Part shown: positions 36,654-46,443 of the stretch, in pieces | Layout of the letters: each line of letters starts with the position of its first letter | Position numbering within the stretch: position 1 is the first letter of the stretch | NCBI GenBank assembly: GCA_963715995.1 | Contig: OY970283.1 | Coordinates: forward strand, 2,108,001 to 2,172,000 | DNA length: 64,000 nt | Direction of reading: 5' to 3' | Source: DATBDN01 sp963715995 | GTDB taxonomy: Bacteria > Actinomycetota > Thermoleophilia > Solirubrobacterales > Thermoleophilaceae | The notes under the pieces: generated by a model | Database searches by the model: none | Seen by the model: only the letters and a program-made list of their open reading frames with translations | What the model was told of the DNA's origin: nothing | Position numbers and translations under genes: made by a program

Positions 36654-37015
36654 ATCCGCTGGAGGCCGTCGCGCAGGTCGAAGAACTCGGGGTTCACGCA
36701 ATCGAACGCCTGCCCGCTGCCGTCGTAGGCGCGCTCGACCGTGATCCGGCACTGCGGCTGGGGCGTGCCCGTCATCTTCACGCCGCCGTAGCCGTGCCGG
36801 GTTCGCTCCTGCTCCTTGAAGACGGCCACGTCGATCTCGCCGCGGAACACCTTGTGGATGCAGCCCATGAAGCGGTGGCCCGTCTCCTCGTCGTCGAAGA
36901 CGTAGAGCGACGGGCAGTTGCGGGCGATGCAGCCCGAGGGATGGACCAGGCGATCGCAGAACGAGCAGCACTGTCGGCACTCGTGCTCCAGGGCTGGTGC
37001 GGCTGGGGACGCCAC
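36650..37015 (-). CDS. cysteine-rich small protein of unknown function
   Basis: A 121-residue protein with many cysteines. The N-terminal cluster HECRQCCSFCDRLVHPSGC and then RNCPSLYVFDDEETGHRFMG, followed by CIHKVFRGEIDVAVF and a later QCRITVERAY, suggest one or two zinc or Fe-S sites. I do not recognise the family. The GTG at 37015 lies 20 bp after the dipZ-like stop. Its stop is shared with nfo through a CTAG tetranucleotide. Confidence 0.65.
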   Translation of the reverse strand: MASPAAPALEHECRQCCSFCDRLVHPSGCIARNCPSLYVFDDEETGHRFMGCIHKVFRGEIDVAVFKEQERTRHGYGGVKMTGTPQPQCRITVERAYDGSGQAFDCVNPEFFDLRDGLQRI

Positions 37016-37034
37016 CCGGCCAGTGTAGGTCCAA

Positions 37035-38637
37035 CTACCCGAAGGTGAAGGCGTAGCCGAAGATGCCCGCCTCGGGCCGCAGCTCCAGCTGGTGGTGGCC
37101 GGCGGCAGGCAGGTTGACAAGCGTGTACAGCTTCTGGGCCTTGATGATGAGGTGCTTGTAGGGCTTGCCGTCGAGGATCACGTCGAGCGAGCGGGGGCGG
37201 TCGGGCGAGCCGAGCACCAGGTAGACGCGGCGCGCGGCGAAGTCCAGCCGCAGTCGCGAGCCCGGGCCGGCCAGCGCGTCCATGGGATCGCGCCGCCACG
37301 GGCCGCTGAACGAGAGATACCCCGGCGGATGCGGGGTGCGCTCGGTGCCGAGGTAGGTCTCGGGCGTGGTGTCGAGGGTCACGCTCAGGCCGTGCGCGTG
37401 GCTATCACCCGCGCCAGGCCGGCGGCCCGCTTCCGCGAGCAGCTCGCGCACCACCTGCTCCTTCTTGCCGTAGTCGCCCTCGCCGAAGTGTGTGTAGCGC
37501 ACCCGCCCCTTCGCGTCGATGAAGTACTCGGCGGGCCAGTACTGGTTGCCGTAGGCGTCCCAGGTGCCGTACTTGTTGTCCTGCGCCACGGGGTACTTGA
37601 TCCCGTTCTGCTTGATCGCCGCCTGCACGTTCGAGGCATCGCGCTCGAACGGGAACTCGGGCGTGTGCACGCCGACGATGACCAGGCCGTCCTTGCGGTA
37701 GCGCGCGTCGAGCGCCTTCAGGTAGGGCAGCGTGCGGATGCAGTTGATGCAGGTGTAGGTCCAGAAGTCGACCAGCACGACCTTGCCGCGCAGCTGCTTC
37801 AGGCTCAGCGGCCGGTTGCCGGGCGTGTTGAACCAGCGCTGGTTGTCGGTGAAGTCCGGCGCTGCGCCCAGCACCTTCAGCGGCGCGTGCTGCGGCCGGC
37901 GCACGTTCGTGAGCGCCGACGCGATCTTCTTGCTCTTCTCGAGCTTGGCAGTCGGGTCGACCAACACGCTCGGGAGGTCGCTCGCGATCGCCGTCTGGAA
38001 GCGCGTGTCGAGGTTGGCCAGCATCGCCACCGCCATCAGCACCATCACGGCCCCGGTGGCCATCTGGAACGCGCCGGAGCGACTGCTGCAGCCGGCGCGT
38101 GATGCGCCGCCCGCCGAGCATGAGCCCATAGAGCACGATGCCGCTGCCGATTCCGTACGAGAGGGCCACCACCAGCCGCCCAGCGGTGAACGACTGCGAC
38201 GCCGACACGGTGATGACGCCGGCCAGAATCGGCCCGGCGCAGGGCGCATAGACGAGCCCGAGGCTGAGCCCGACGAGCACGCCGGACCAGAAGCCGCCAT
38301 CCACGTCACCACGACGGGCGTTCGGCGCCAGCCGCGTGAGCCACGCCTCCACCCGCGCCGACAGCCACGGAACGAGCAGTGTTGCGCCGAACAGCAGCAA
38401 CACCACGATCGCGACCGTGCGCAGTAGGTCGTCCGGCAGCCCGAGCGCGTCGATCACGTAGACCAGCGCCACCGTTGCGAACGTGAACGACAGCGTGAGC
38501 CCGGTGACGATGCCGAGCGGCCGCCGCCGCCCGCCGGTGGCTCCAGCGGAGAGCACGACCGGCAATACGGGAAGCACGCAGGGCGAGACGGCGGTCGCCG
38601 CTCCAGCCAACAACGCGAATAGGGCGAGCAGCACCAT
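37035..38637 (-). pseudogene. DipZ-like CcdA-thioredoxin membrane protein, interrupted by a frameshift
   Basis: The first ~185 codons encode a CcdA-type membrane domain (AAVSPCVLPVLPVVLSAG, LGLVYAPCAGPILAGVI). Near 38082 the frame shifts. The other frame then supplies the last helix (MATGAVMVLMAVAMLANL), a TlpA/AhpC-like thioredoxin domain with active site DFWTYTCINCIRTLPYL, and a C-terminal beta-sandwich domain ending GIFGYAFTFG. Deleting one T makes a single ~533-residue protein like mycobacterial DipZ, which moves reducing power to extracytoplasmic proteins. It is either a sequencing indel or a recent pseudogene. Confidence 0.8.
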
Positions 38638-38695
38638 GCGTTCCAGAGTGTTCTACGGACCCCAGCCCGTTACGGATCGCTGCGTTGGCCGCGGG

Positions 38696-40396
38696 TTAAG
38701 TGTTGATGCCCAAGGCTTGGTCGCTACGCATCAGGCAGCGCAGGAATGCCTCGACCACGATCGGGTCGAACTGGGTGCCCGATGCCTTCTCGAGCTCAGC
38801 CCTGGCACGCAGCGGCCCGATGCCGAAGCGGTAGCTGCGGTCGGCGACCATCGCCTCGTAGGCGTCGGCCACAGCCAGAATCCGCGCCTCGGGCGGGATC
38901 TCGGCGCGCGAGAGGCCGATGGGATACCCGCGCCCGTCCGGGCGCTCGTGGTGACAGCGGACCCAGGCGGCGATGTCGTCGAGGCCCGCGCCGCTCAGCA
39001 GCCGCGCGCCAAGCTCGGCGTGCTTGCGCAGCTCCACCCAGTCGCCTTCGTCGAGCGGATCCGCCTTGCGCAGGATCTCGTCGGGCACTCCGACCTTGCC
39101 GACGTCGTGCAGCACGCCCGCCAGCTTCACGCGCTCGACGTGCTCTGCCTCGAGCCCGAGCTCTGCGGCGATCAGCTCGGCGAAGCGCCCAACCGTCTCC
39201 GAGTGCGTCGGCGAGCCGCCGTCGCGCTCGTCCACCGCCTCGGCCAGCACGAGCATCGCCGACAGGTAGCCGTCGGCCTGCATGCTCGCGCGCTCCTTCG
39301 CCCCCAGCACCTGCGCGGTCACCTCGGGGCGGTAGAGCGCGGTGCGGTCGCGACCCAGCTCCTTGGCCACGTACAGCGCCTGATCGGCGGCGCGCAGCAG
39401 CTGGTCGGCCGAGCCGCCGTGGTTCGGGTAGGCCGCGACGCCGAACGAAGTCGTCAGCGACACCTGGTCGGTGGAGAAGCCGTCGCGCACCTTGTGACGC
39501 AGACGCTCGGCGATCACATAGGCACCGTGCTCGTCGGTCTCCGGCAAGAGCAGCGCGAACTCCTCGCCGCCCATGCGCGCGGCCGCGTCGATGCGGCGCT
39601 TGCCGGCCTCGAGCAGCTTCGCGAAGCGCATCAGCCGCTCGTCGCCCTCGGGATGACCGAGCCGGTCGTTCACGCGCTTGAAGTGGTCGAGGTCGGCCAC
39701 GAGCAGCGCACACGGGCGCCCGCTCCGGCGCGAGCGCTCGAGCTCGAGGTCGAAGACGTCCTGGAAGCCGCGCCGGTTCAGCAGCCCGGTCAGCGGGTCT
39801 GTTCGCGCGGCATCTGAGAGCCGCGTGATCAGGCCGTCCATCCGGCGGCGCAGGATCGCGATGAACGCGCCGACCACCATCACGGTCCAGACCGTGAGCA
39901 GCCAGCGCTGCGCGGACTGCTCGCCACCGCCGAGCGCGGTTATCGCCGCCGAATAGCAAACCGCGATGAACACGGTCTGCAACACGAGCTGGCGCGTGGA
40001 CAGGAAGTACGCCGAGAACATCCCGACGAGCACGAAGTAGAACGGGTAGCCCGTGTCGACGCGGTCGGTGAAGTAGAGCCCGAGCGTGATCAGCACCGTG
40101 GCCCCGTAACAGGTGGCCGGGAAGACCCACTCCGGCAGCCGCCCGCGCTCGTACATGAAGACGAGCCCGAGCGCCAGCGCGGCCGCGCAGATGGCATCGA
40201 CGCCGGCCACGCTCGTGCCGCGCCAGTGCGGCAGCAGCACGGAGATCGCTCCGATCCAGGCGCCCGCGATGAACAGCGCACCGAGCGCCCGCGCCTTCAC
40301 TATGCGATCGCGGGTGCTCTGGTCAGCGCCGGTCTCGGCGAAGAACCCGATCACGCCACGGCGCGCAGAGTCGAGCAATCGGCTCACTCGAACCAT
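38696..40396 (-). CDS. membrane GGDEF + HD-GYP c-di-GMP protein (paralogue 1)
   Basis: A 566-residue protein with five to six N-terminal membrane helices (to about residue 190). A diguanylate cyclase domain follows (ARTDPLTGLLNRRGF, VADLDHFKRVND, RMGGEEFALLLP). The C-terminal HD-GYP phosphodiesterase has LAGVLHDVGKVGVPDEIL and CHHERPDGRGYPIGLS. Both catalytic signatures are intact, so it may both make and break c-di-GMP. It is downstream of dnaE in the same direction. A close paralogue lies at 46.4 kb. Confidence 0.9.
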   Translation of the reverse strand: MVRVSRLLDSARRGVIGFFAETGADQSTRDRIVKARALGALFIAGAWIGAISVLLPHWRGTSVAGVDAICAAALALGLVFMYERGRLPEWVFPATCYGATVLITLGLYFTDRVDTGYPFYFVLVGMFSAYFLSTRQLVLQTVFIAVCYSAAITALGGGEQSAQRWLLTVWTVMVVGAFIAILRRRMDGLITRLSDAARTDPLTGLLNRRGFQDVFDLELERSRRSGRPCALLVADLDHFKRVNDRLGHPEGDERLMRFAKLLEAGKRRIDAAARMGGEEFALLLPETDEHGAYVIAERLRHKVRDGFSTDQVSLTTSFGVAAYPNHGGSADQLLRAADQALYVAKELGRDRTALYRPEVTAQVLGAKERASMQADGYLSAMLVLAEAVDERDGGSPTHSETVGRFAELIAAELGLEAEHVERVKLAGVLHDVGKVGVPDEILRKADPLDEGDWVELRKHAELGARLLSGAGLDDIAAWVRCHHERPDGRGYPIGLSRAEIPPEARILAVADAYEAMVADRSYRFGIGPLRARAELEKASGTQFDPIVVEAFLRCLMRSDQALGINT

Positions 40397-40451
40397 GATG
40401 CTTTATCGGCTCATCCGGCCCGTGTCCGTAGGACCGGAACGGAGTAACCGC

Positions 40452-43400
40452 TCAGGAGAGCGAGCCCGCGCCTGGGAGCCGCGCGAGCTCGTGCCGCGCG
40501 TGGACCGCCTCGATGCGGAACTGCTCCCCCAGCAGCAGCTGATGGCTGCCGATCTGCACGATCAGCTCGTCGCGGCCAGGGAAGTTGCGCACCACGTGCA
40601 TCAGCTCCTCGAGGAACGTGGTCGGCGCCGCTTCGGTGACGACCAGCTTCAGCCGTTTCGGCGCCGCGGCCTTCTCGGCGGCCTTGCGAGCGCGCTCGAT
40701 CTCCTCGTTGTCGGGCTCGAAGACGGTGACCTCCTGCGCCACCAGCTTGGTCTCGCCGCGCTCCTTGTGGTCCACCCTGCCGCGCACGATCACGACCGCG
40801 TCGTTCTCCACGACCGCGTTGTTCTTCTCGTAGGCCGAGTTGAAGACCAGCATCTCGACCTGGCCTTCGAGGTCGTCGAGCGTCGCGAACATCATCGGGT
40901 CGCCGTTGCGGGTGCGGATGCGCTTGCACTCGGCCACCATGCCGCCGACCGTGACCCACGACTTGTCGGGGCGGTCGCCGATCTCGGCCAGCGAGCAGTC
41001 CACCTGGGAGCGCAGCGCCGCGCGCATGGCCTTCAGCGGATGAGTCGAGAGGAAGAGCCCGAGCGTCTCCTTCTCCATCGCGTTGCGCTGCGCCGGGTCG
41101 TCCTCGATGCGCGGCACGGCCGGGTGCTGCCTCGCGCCGCCGTCGTCGGCAGGACCGCCGCCCGTGTCGCCCAGGTCGAAGATCGACCCCTGGCCGAGCT
41201 GCGCGTCCTGCTGGACCTTGTTGCCGGCGGCCTGCGCCTGTGGCAGCACCTCGAGCATGCCCGCGCGCGTGGCGCCACTCGAGTCGAACGCGCCGCACTT
41301 GACGAGCGACTCGATCGCCTTCTTGTTGACCCTGCCGCAGTCCACCCGCTCGCAGAAGTCCCAGATCGATGTGATCGGGCCGTCCTTCTCGCGCGCCTGG
41401 ATGATCGCGTCGACGGCTGCGGCGCCGACGTTCTTGACGGCGTCGAGGCCGAAGCGGATGTTGCCCTCGACGACCACGAAGTCGTGCCCCGACTCGTTCA
41501 CGTCGGGCGGCAGCACCGAGATGCCCATCTCCTCGCAGCGCGAGACGAAGAACGGCACCTTGTCCTTGGTCGACATGACCGACGAGATCAGCGCCGCCAT
41601 GTACTCGGCCGGGTAGTTGGCCTTGAGCCACGCGGTGCGGTACGAGATGAGCCCGTAGCACGCGGCGTGCGACTTGTTGAACGAGTAGTCGGCCGAGGCC
41701 TCGTTGATGCCCCACAGGTACTCGACGACGTCGGGTGAGGTGCCCGTGGCCTTTGCACCGTCGAAGAACAGCGACTTCATGCCCGCCATCTTCTTACGGT
41801 CCTTCTTGCCGATCGCCTTGCGCAGGTCATCCGCCTGCGGGCCGGTGAAGCCCGCGATCTCCTTGGCGATCTGCATCGACTGCTCCTGGTAGAGGATCAC
41901 CGAGTAGGTCGACTCGGTGATGGGCCGCAGGCGCGGGTCGCGGTAGGTGACCGACTGGGGATTGGCCTTGTTGCGCGCGTAGGTCGGTATCTGCTCCATC
42001 GCGCCCGGGCGGTACAGCGCGCCGAGAGCGACGAGGTCCTCGAACTCGGTCGGCTTGACCTTCTTGAGCGCCTCGCGCATGCCTTCCGACTCGAACTGGA
42101 AGACGCCGATCGCATCGCCCTTCGCGAGCATCTTGTACGTGGCCGCGTCGTCCAGCGGCAGCGTCGACATGTCGGGGCGCTCCCCCGTGGAGCGCTCGAT
42201 GATGTCGAGCGCCGACTCGATCACGTCGAGGTTGCGCAGGCCGAGGAAGTCCATCTTCAGCAGGCCGATCTCCTCGATCGGCTTCATGCCGTACTGCGTG
42301 ACGATCTTGTACGAGCGCTCGCCGTTCGTCCCCGCCCCGCGGTCCTCGGCGTACTGCACGGGCACGATCTCGGTGAGCGGGCGGTCGGAGATGACGACGC
42401 CGGCGGCGTGGATGCCGGCGTTGCGCACGATGCCCTCGAGCCCGCGCGCGACGTCGATGATGCGCTTGGCCTGCTCGTCCTCGCGGTAGGCCGTGGCCAG
42501 CTCCTGGCCCTCCTTCAGGCAGTCCTCGAACGACGGCGGGCGGCCCTGGATCGGGTCCGGGATCATCTTCGCGAGCCGGTCGCCCGCGCCGTAGTCGAAG
42601 TCGAGCACGCGGGCCGCATCGCGGGTGGCCGCGCGCGGGAACATGCGCCCGAAGGTGACGATCTGGGCCACCGACTCGCGCCCATACTTCTGGCGCACGT
42701 ACTCGATCACGCGGTCACGGCCCTTGACCGAGAAGTCGATGTCGATGTCGGGCATCGACACGCGCTCGGCGTTGAGGAAGCGCTCGAACAGCAGGTCGTA
42801 GGCCAGCGGGTCGACGTCGGTGATGTTCAGCGAGTAGGCGACGATCGACCCTGCCGCCGAGCCGCGCCCCGGGCCGACCGCGATGCCGTTGTCCTTCGCG
42901 TACTTGACGAAGTCCCAGACGATCAGGAAGTAGGCCTCGAAGCCCATCTTGCCGATGACCCCGAGCTCCATCTCGAGCCGCTCCACGGCCGCCGCCGGAG
43001 CCGGGCTGCCGTAACGGTTCGCGAGGCCTGCGAAGGCGAGCTCACGCAGGAACTCCCCCTCCGCCCTGCCGTCCGGAGTCTGGAACTTCGGCAGCAGCCT
43101 CCGCCCGAGCTCGATCTCGACGTTGCAGCGCTCGGCGATCTCCATCGTGGTCGGGATGGCGTCGGGCCACTCGGCGAACGCCGTGGTCATCTCGTCCGAG
43201 TCCTTCAAATAGAACTCGTTCGTGTCGAACGTGAGCTTGGGGTTCGCCAGCGTGGACTTCGTCTGAACGCACAAGAGCGCCGAGTGGTGCTCGTAGTCCT
43301 CGCGGCGCAGGTAGTGCACATCGCCCGTGCCAACCAGCGGGCGGCCCATCTCCCGCGCGATCTTCACGATGCCGGCGTTGGCCTTGTCCTGGTCGGCCAG

Positions 43401-43937
43401 GCCGTTCTTCTGGACCTCGAAGAAGACGTTGTCGTCGCCGAAGATGCGCACGAGGTCGTCGGCGTGCGCGCGGGCCTCGGCCGGGTTGTCGGCCAAGAGG
43501 CGCTGGCAGAAGCGCGACTGGAGGCAGCCCGTGAGCACGATCACCCCGGCCGCGTGGCGCTCGAGCAGCGCCAGGTCCACGTTGGCCTTGCCCCGCTTGT
43601 AACCCTCGAGGAAGCCCGCCGAGGTGAGCTTGACGAGGTTGCGGAAGCCCTCGTCGGACTCCGCCAGCAGGGTCATGTGGTTGCGCTCGTAGCGCACCGC
43701 ATCGCTCTTGACGTCGTCGACGAGGTAGGCCTCGAGGCCCAGAATCGGCTTGATCCCGTGCGCCTTGCAGGCCTTGTAGAGCTCCACCGAGCCGTTCATG
43801 ACCCCGTGGTCGGTGAGGCCGAGCGCAGGCTGGCCGAACTCGGCGGCGCGGCGGGCGAGGCCCTCGATCTTGCATGCGCCGTCCAGCAGCGAATACTCGC
43901 TGTGGACGTGGAGGTGCACTGCAGGGCCGGCGGACAA
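40452..43937 (-). CDS. dnaE: DNA polymerase III alpha subunit (DnaE)
   Basis: A 1161-residue replicative polymerase. The N-terminal PHP domain is clear (HLHVHSEYSLLDGACKIEGL, LGLTDHGVMNGSVEL). The polymerase palm has GRGSAAGSIVAYSL and the catalytic SMPDIDIDFSVKGRDRVIEY. The finger region has HAAGVVISDRPL. The later part has a helix-hairpin-helix segment (LDAVKNVGAAAVDAIIQARE) and an OB domain (WVTVGGMVAECKRIRTRNGD). The start is TTG at 43937, supported by GGGAAG 4 nt upstream on the minus strand. Confidence 0.96.
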   Translation of the reverse strand: MSAGPAVHLHVHSEYSLLDGACKIEGLARRAAEFGQPALGLTDHGVMNGSVELYKACKAHGIKPILGLEAYLVDDVKSDAVRYERNHMTLLAESDEGFRNLVKLTSAGFLEGYKRGKANVDLALLERHAAGVIVLTGCLQSRFCQRLLADNPAEARAHADDLVRIFGDDNVFFEVQKNGLADQDKANAGIVKIAREMGRPLVGTGDVHYLRREDYEHHSALLCVQTKSTLANPKLTFDTNEFYLKDSDEMTTAFAEWPDAIPTTMEIAERCNVEIELGRRLLPKFQTPDGRAEGEFLRELAFAGLANRYGSPAPAAAVERLEMELGVIGKMGFEAYFLIVWDFVKYAKDNGIAVGPGRGSAAGSIVAYSLNITDVDPLAYDLLFERFLNAERVSMPDIDIDFSVKGRDRVIEYVRQKYGRESVAQIVTFGRMFPRAATRDAARVLDFDYGAGDRLAKMIPDPIQGRPPSFEDCLKEGQELATAYREDEQAKRIIDVARGLEGIVRNAGIHAAGVVISDRPLTEIVPVQYAEDRGAGTNGERSYKIVTQYGMKPIEEIGLLKMDFLGLRNLDVIESALDIIERSTGERPDMSTLPLDDAATYKMLAKGDAIGVFQFESEGMREALKKVKPTEFEDLVALGALYRPGAMEQIPTYARNKANPQSVTYRDPRLRPITESTYSVILYQEQSMQIAKEIAGFTGPQADDLRKAIGKKDRKKMAGMKSLFFDGAKATGTSPDVVEYLWGINEASADYSFNKSHAACYGLISYRTAWLKANYPAEYMAALISSVMSTKDKVPFFVSRCEEMGISVLPPDVNESGHDFVVVEGNIRFGLDAVKNVGAAAVDAIIQAREKDGPITSIWDFCERVDCGRVNKKAIESLVKCGAFDSSGATRAGMLEVLPQAQAAGNKVQQDAQLGQGSIFDLGDTGGGPADDGGARQHPAVPRIEDDPAQRNAMEKETLGLFLSTHPLKAMRAALRSQVDCSLAEIGDRPDKSWVTVGGMVAECKRIRTRNGDPMMFATLDDLEGQVEMLVFNSAYEKNNAVVENDAVVIVRGRVDHKERGETKLVAQEVTVFEPDNEEIERARKAAEKAAAPKRLKLVVTEAAPTTFLEELMHVVRNFPGRDELIVQIGSHQLLLGEQFRIEAVHARHELARLPGAGSLS

Positions 43938-43974
43938 GTCGCTTCCCAGTATGCGGTCGCGATCCGACGGAGCC

Positions 43975-43986
43975 GGGGTCGACCCC
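43975..43986. promoter_or_regulatory. 12-bp perfect palindrome in the dnaE divergent gap
   Basis: ggggtcgacccc lies between the dnaE start (43937, minus) and the secreted-protein start (44020, plus). Its length and location suit a dimeric repressor site, but GC-rich DNA makes such palindromes common. No regulator is assigned. Confidence 0.3.
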
Positions 43987-44019
43987 GCTCTTTACGGGTT
44001 TCTGGATTAAGGTCGGGAC

Positions 44020-44418
44020 GTGGCCGCGATCCTGGCAGTGCTCGCCGCCGTCGCAGGGGGCAACCTGGCCGTCACCGCGGCCCCGACGAAGCCGCGCACG
44101 GGCCAGCGCGTCGAGGTCCGGGCCACCGGCCAGGTCGGCGACCACGGCCGCCTCTACCTCTACCGAAACACCAGCCGCTCGTGTGCCGACTCCGCGCGCG
44201 GCGAGCGCGGGCGGGGCACGCTGCTGGCGTCACACAGGATCAACCAGACCTTCGACTTCGAGATCGCCTACCGGCCGCACCGGGCGCGGCGCGAGTGGGT
44301 GTGCGGCTACCTCTATGCGATCAGCTGCGACGCCGCCGGGCGCAACTGCGGAGCGGCGACCGGGCTGCCGCCCGATGCCGGGTTCAGTCAGGTGCGGGTG
44401 CGGGTGCGGGCGGGCTGA
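44020..44418 (+). CDS. small exported protein of unknown function
   Basis: A 132-residue protein with an N-terminal signal or anchor (AAILAVLAAVAGGNLAVTA) and a compact Cys-containing domain. The domain bears YLYRNTSRSCADSARGERG, RREWVCGYLYAISCDAAGR and NCGAATGLPP, so two disulfides are likely. Family unknown. The start is GTG at 44020. Its last 35 nt overlap the 3' end of the convergent EAL gene, so one of the two C-termini may be slightly misread. Confidence 0.6.
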   Translation: MAAILAVLAAVAGGNLAVTAAPTKPRTGQRVEVRATGQVGDHGRLYLYRNTSRSCADSARGERGRGTLLASHRINQTFDFEIAYRPHRARREWVCGYLYAISCDAAGRNCGAATGLPPDAGFSQVRVRVRAG

Positions 44419-45847
44419 CGGTCCGCGCCGCGAGCCAGCCGGTCAGGTCGGTCGCGGTCAGCGGCTGGGTCATCACGTAGCCCTGCACGTAGTCGACCCC
44501 CAGCTCGGCCAGGCGCTGCCATGTCTCCTCGGCCTCGACGCCCTCGGCGATGATCCGGAAGCCGAGCGCGTGGCCGAGGTCGACGATCGACCGCACCACG
44601 GTCTCGTCACCGTCGCGTGCCATCCGCATGACGAACGACTGGTCGATCTTCAGCTCGTCGAGCGGCAGGTCGTGCAGCCGGGCGAGCGACGAGTAGCCGG
44701 TGCCGAAGTCGTCGATCGCGATCACGCCGAGCCCCTGCTTGGTGATCTCGGCGAGCACCCCGAGCGCCGCCTGCGGGTCGTCCATCACGGCACCCTCAGT
44801 CACCTCGATCTCGAGCCGCGAGGCGGGCACGCCGTGTTTTGCCAGCAGCCGCGACAGCTCGGCGGGCAGACGCGGGTCGATCACGTCGGCGCTCGACACG
44901 TTCACCGCCGTCCGCAGCTCCAGGTCGGCGTCGATCCATGCGCGCGCCTGGCGCAGGACCAGGTCGAAGATGTGCACGGTCAAGGGCCACATGAGCTCGG
45001 TCGGCTCGAGCAGCGGAATGAAGCGGTCGGGCGCGATCAGCCCCCGCCGCGGGTGATCCCAGCGCACCAGTGCCTCGGCCGTGTGCACCCGGCCCGTGCG
45101 GGCGTCGGCAATCGGGTGGTAGTGGATGACGAACTCGCCCTGGCGCATGCCGCGCCTCGCGTCGCGCATGAGCGCGACGCGCCGCGGGTCGTACTGGGCG
45201 CGGACCGCGCGTCCAGCGCGTATCAGGGCGGGCAGCGCGAGGGCGTAGGCCACGAGCGCCGCGATCAGCAGCGCCAGGTAGAGGCGGTGGGTGCGACGGC
45301 GGACGTCCTTCCCGATCGGGGCGTACGGGAGCCGCAGCTCGAGCGCAGCGGCCACCGGGCCGCCGCGCGTGCGCCGCACCGGCACCGCCGCGGTGAGCGA
45401 CGAGGCCGGGCTCGTGTCGGTGGCGCCGTCGCGGTGAAGGTCGGTCGCGGGGCGCCCCGCGAGCGCGGCACTGACGGCCGGGCCCGGCGCGCTCGCGGCG
45501 CGGGCGCCGTACAGCAGCCCTCCCGTCCGCGACCACAGCCGCACCTCGAGCCCAGGCTCCGACGCACGCGCCGCGGCCAGCTGCCTGTCCAGGTCGGCGC
45601 GATCGGCGCGCGCCAGAGGCCTGCCCGCCTGCGGTAGCCGCGGAGCGAAGCTGGAGCGCGCGATGATGCCGGCGCTCTCACGGGCGCGGTCGAGCGACTG
45701 GTCCTCGATCTGCCCCGCTACCAGGCGGCTGATCAACAGCGCGAAGGCGGCCACAGCGAGCAGCGCGAGGACCGTGATCGACAGTACGAAGCTCTGGCGC
45801 CACCTGGCGCGCAGCGCTCGCCCAAGCGCGATGACCCGCCCTGCCAA
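44384..45847 (-). CDS. membrane sensor with EAL c-di-GMP phosphodiesterase domain
   Basis: A protein of about 487 residues. An N-terminal helix (SFVLSITVLALLAVAAFALL), an extracytoplasmic ~130-residue sensor-like region and a second helix (LYLALLIAALVAYALALPAL) precede the EAL domain. The EAL signature TAEALVRWDHPRRGL, NVSSADVIDPRL, EIEVTEGAVMDD, IDDFGTGYSSLARL, LKIDQSFVMRM and IIAEGVEAEETW are all present, so catalysis is likely. No GGDEF domain is attached. The TTG at 45847 is the last start-type codon before the divergent neighbour, so the start is uncertain. Confidence 0.85.
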   Translation of the reverse strand: MAGRVIALGRALRARWRQSFVLSITVLALLAVAAFALLISRLVAGQIEDQSLDRARESAGIIARSSFAPRLPQAGRPLARADRADLDRQLAAARASEPGLEVRLWSRTGGLLYGARAASAPGPAVSAALAGRPATDLHRDGATDTSPASSLTAAVPVRRTRGGPVAAALELRLPYAPIGKDVRRRTHRLYLALLIAALVAYALALPALIRAGRAVRAQYDPRRVALMRDARRGMRQGEFVIHYHPIADARTGRVHTAEALVRWDHPRRGLIAPDRFIPLLEPTELMWPLTVHIFDLVLRQARAWIDADLELRTAVNVSSADVIDPRLPAELSRLLAKHGVPASRLEIEVTEGAVMDDPQAALGVLAEITKQGLGVIAIDDFGTGYSSLARLHDLPLDELKIDQSFVMRMARDGDETVVRSIVDLGHALGFRIIAEGVEAEETWQRLAELGVDYVQGYVMTQPLTATDLTGWLAARTVSPPAPAPAPD

Positions 45848-45865
45848 GCGGCCTACGATACGTGC

Positions 45866-46426
45866 ATGCGTAGCGCGCTGACGGGAGCGGCGGCTCGTGT
45901 TGCAGGCGGCATCGGCCTGGTCGGCTGCGCCGCGGTGATTGCACTGAGCGCGGGTGGATCTGGCCTGCTCGGCGGGCTCGGGTCGCTGCTGGGCGACAGC
46001 GGCGCCTCGCTTCAGGTCGCGCGCGCTGCCACCCCGGCGGCCGACATCGTCGCGGCGCGGCCTGCGCAGGTCTCGCAGCGAGCTGCGCACGGGCCCGCCT
46101 CCCGTCTGCCGCGCTCGCGGCCCGGGCGCGAGGCGCCGCGCACGCCCGCGGGCACGCAGGCGCCTCAGCCCGGAGCGCCCGTGGTCTCGGCACCGCCCGC
46201 CGGCGGCGGGTCGCCGTCCGGAGTGCCCGAGCCCGCGCCAACGGTGCCGCCGGTCGCGAGCGTGCCGCCGCCACTCAGCGGCGGCCAGGTCACGGGCGCC
46301 GCCGGCGACGCCGTCCAGCAGGTGCTCGCCACAGCGCCGCCGCAGGCGCAGCCGCTCACAGCGCCGATCAGCTCCGTGGTCGGCGGGTTGGTGCAGACCT
46401 GCAGGGGACTGCCCGTTTGCCCTTGA
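45866..46426 (+). CDS. exported Pro/Ala-rich low-complexity protein
   Basis: A 186-residue protein with a hydrophobic N-terminal segment (VAGGIGLVGCAAVIALSAGG) that may be a signal or lipobox-like anchor. A Pro/Ala/Gly/Val-rich body follows, with three cysteines in all. The C-terminus is VQTCRGLPVCP. The composition suggests an extracellular spacer or wall-associated protein. No function can be assigned. It sits 18 bp divergent from the EAL gene and is convergent with the second GGDEF gene. Confidence 0.5.
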   Translation: MRSALTGAAARVAGGIGLVGCAAVIALSAGGSGLLGGLGSLLGDSGASLQVARAATPAADIVAARPAQVSQRAAHGPASRLPRSRPGREAPRTPAGTQAPQPGAPVVSAPPAGGGSPSGVPEPAPTVPPVASVPPPLSGGQVTGAAGDAVQQVLATAPPQAQPLTAPISSVVGGLVQTCRGLPVCP

Positions 46427-46443
46427 GGCGACGCTTCGCCGGG

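Noticed and set aside
38070..38100. Programmed frameshift in the dipZ-like gene
   Set aside because: The site ctgcagcagtcgc is not slippery, and removing one T restores one frame exactly.
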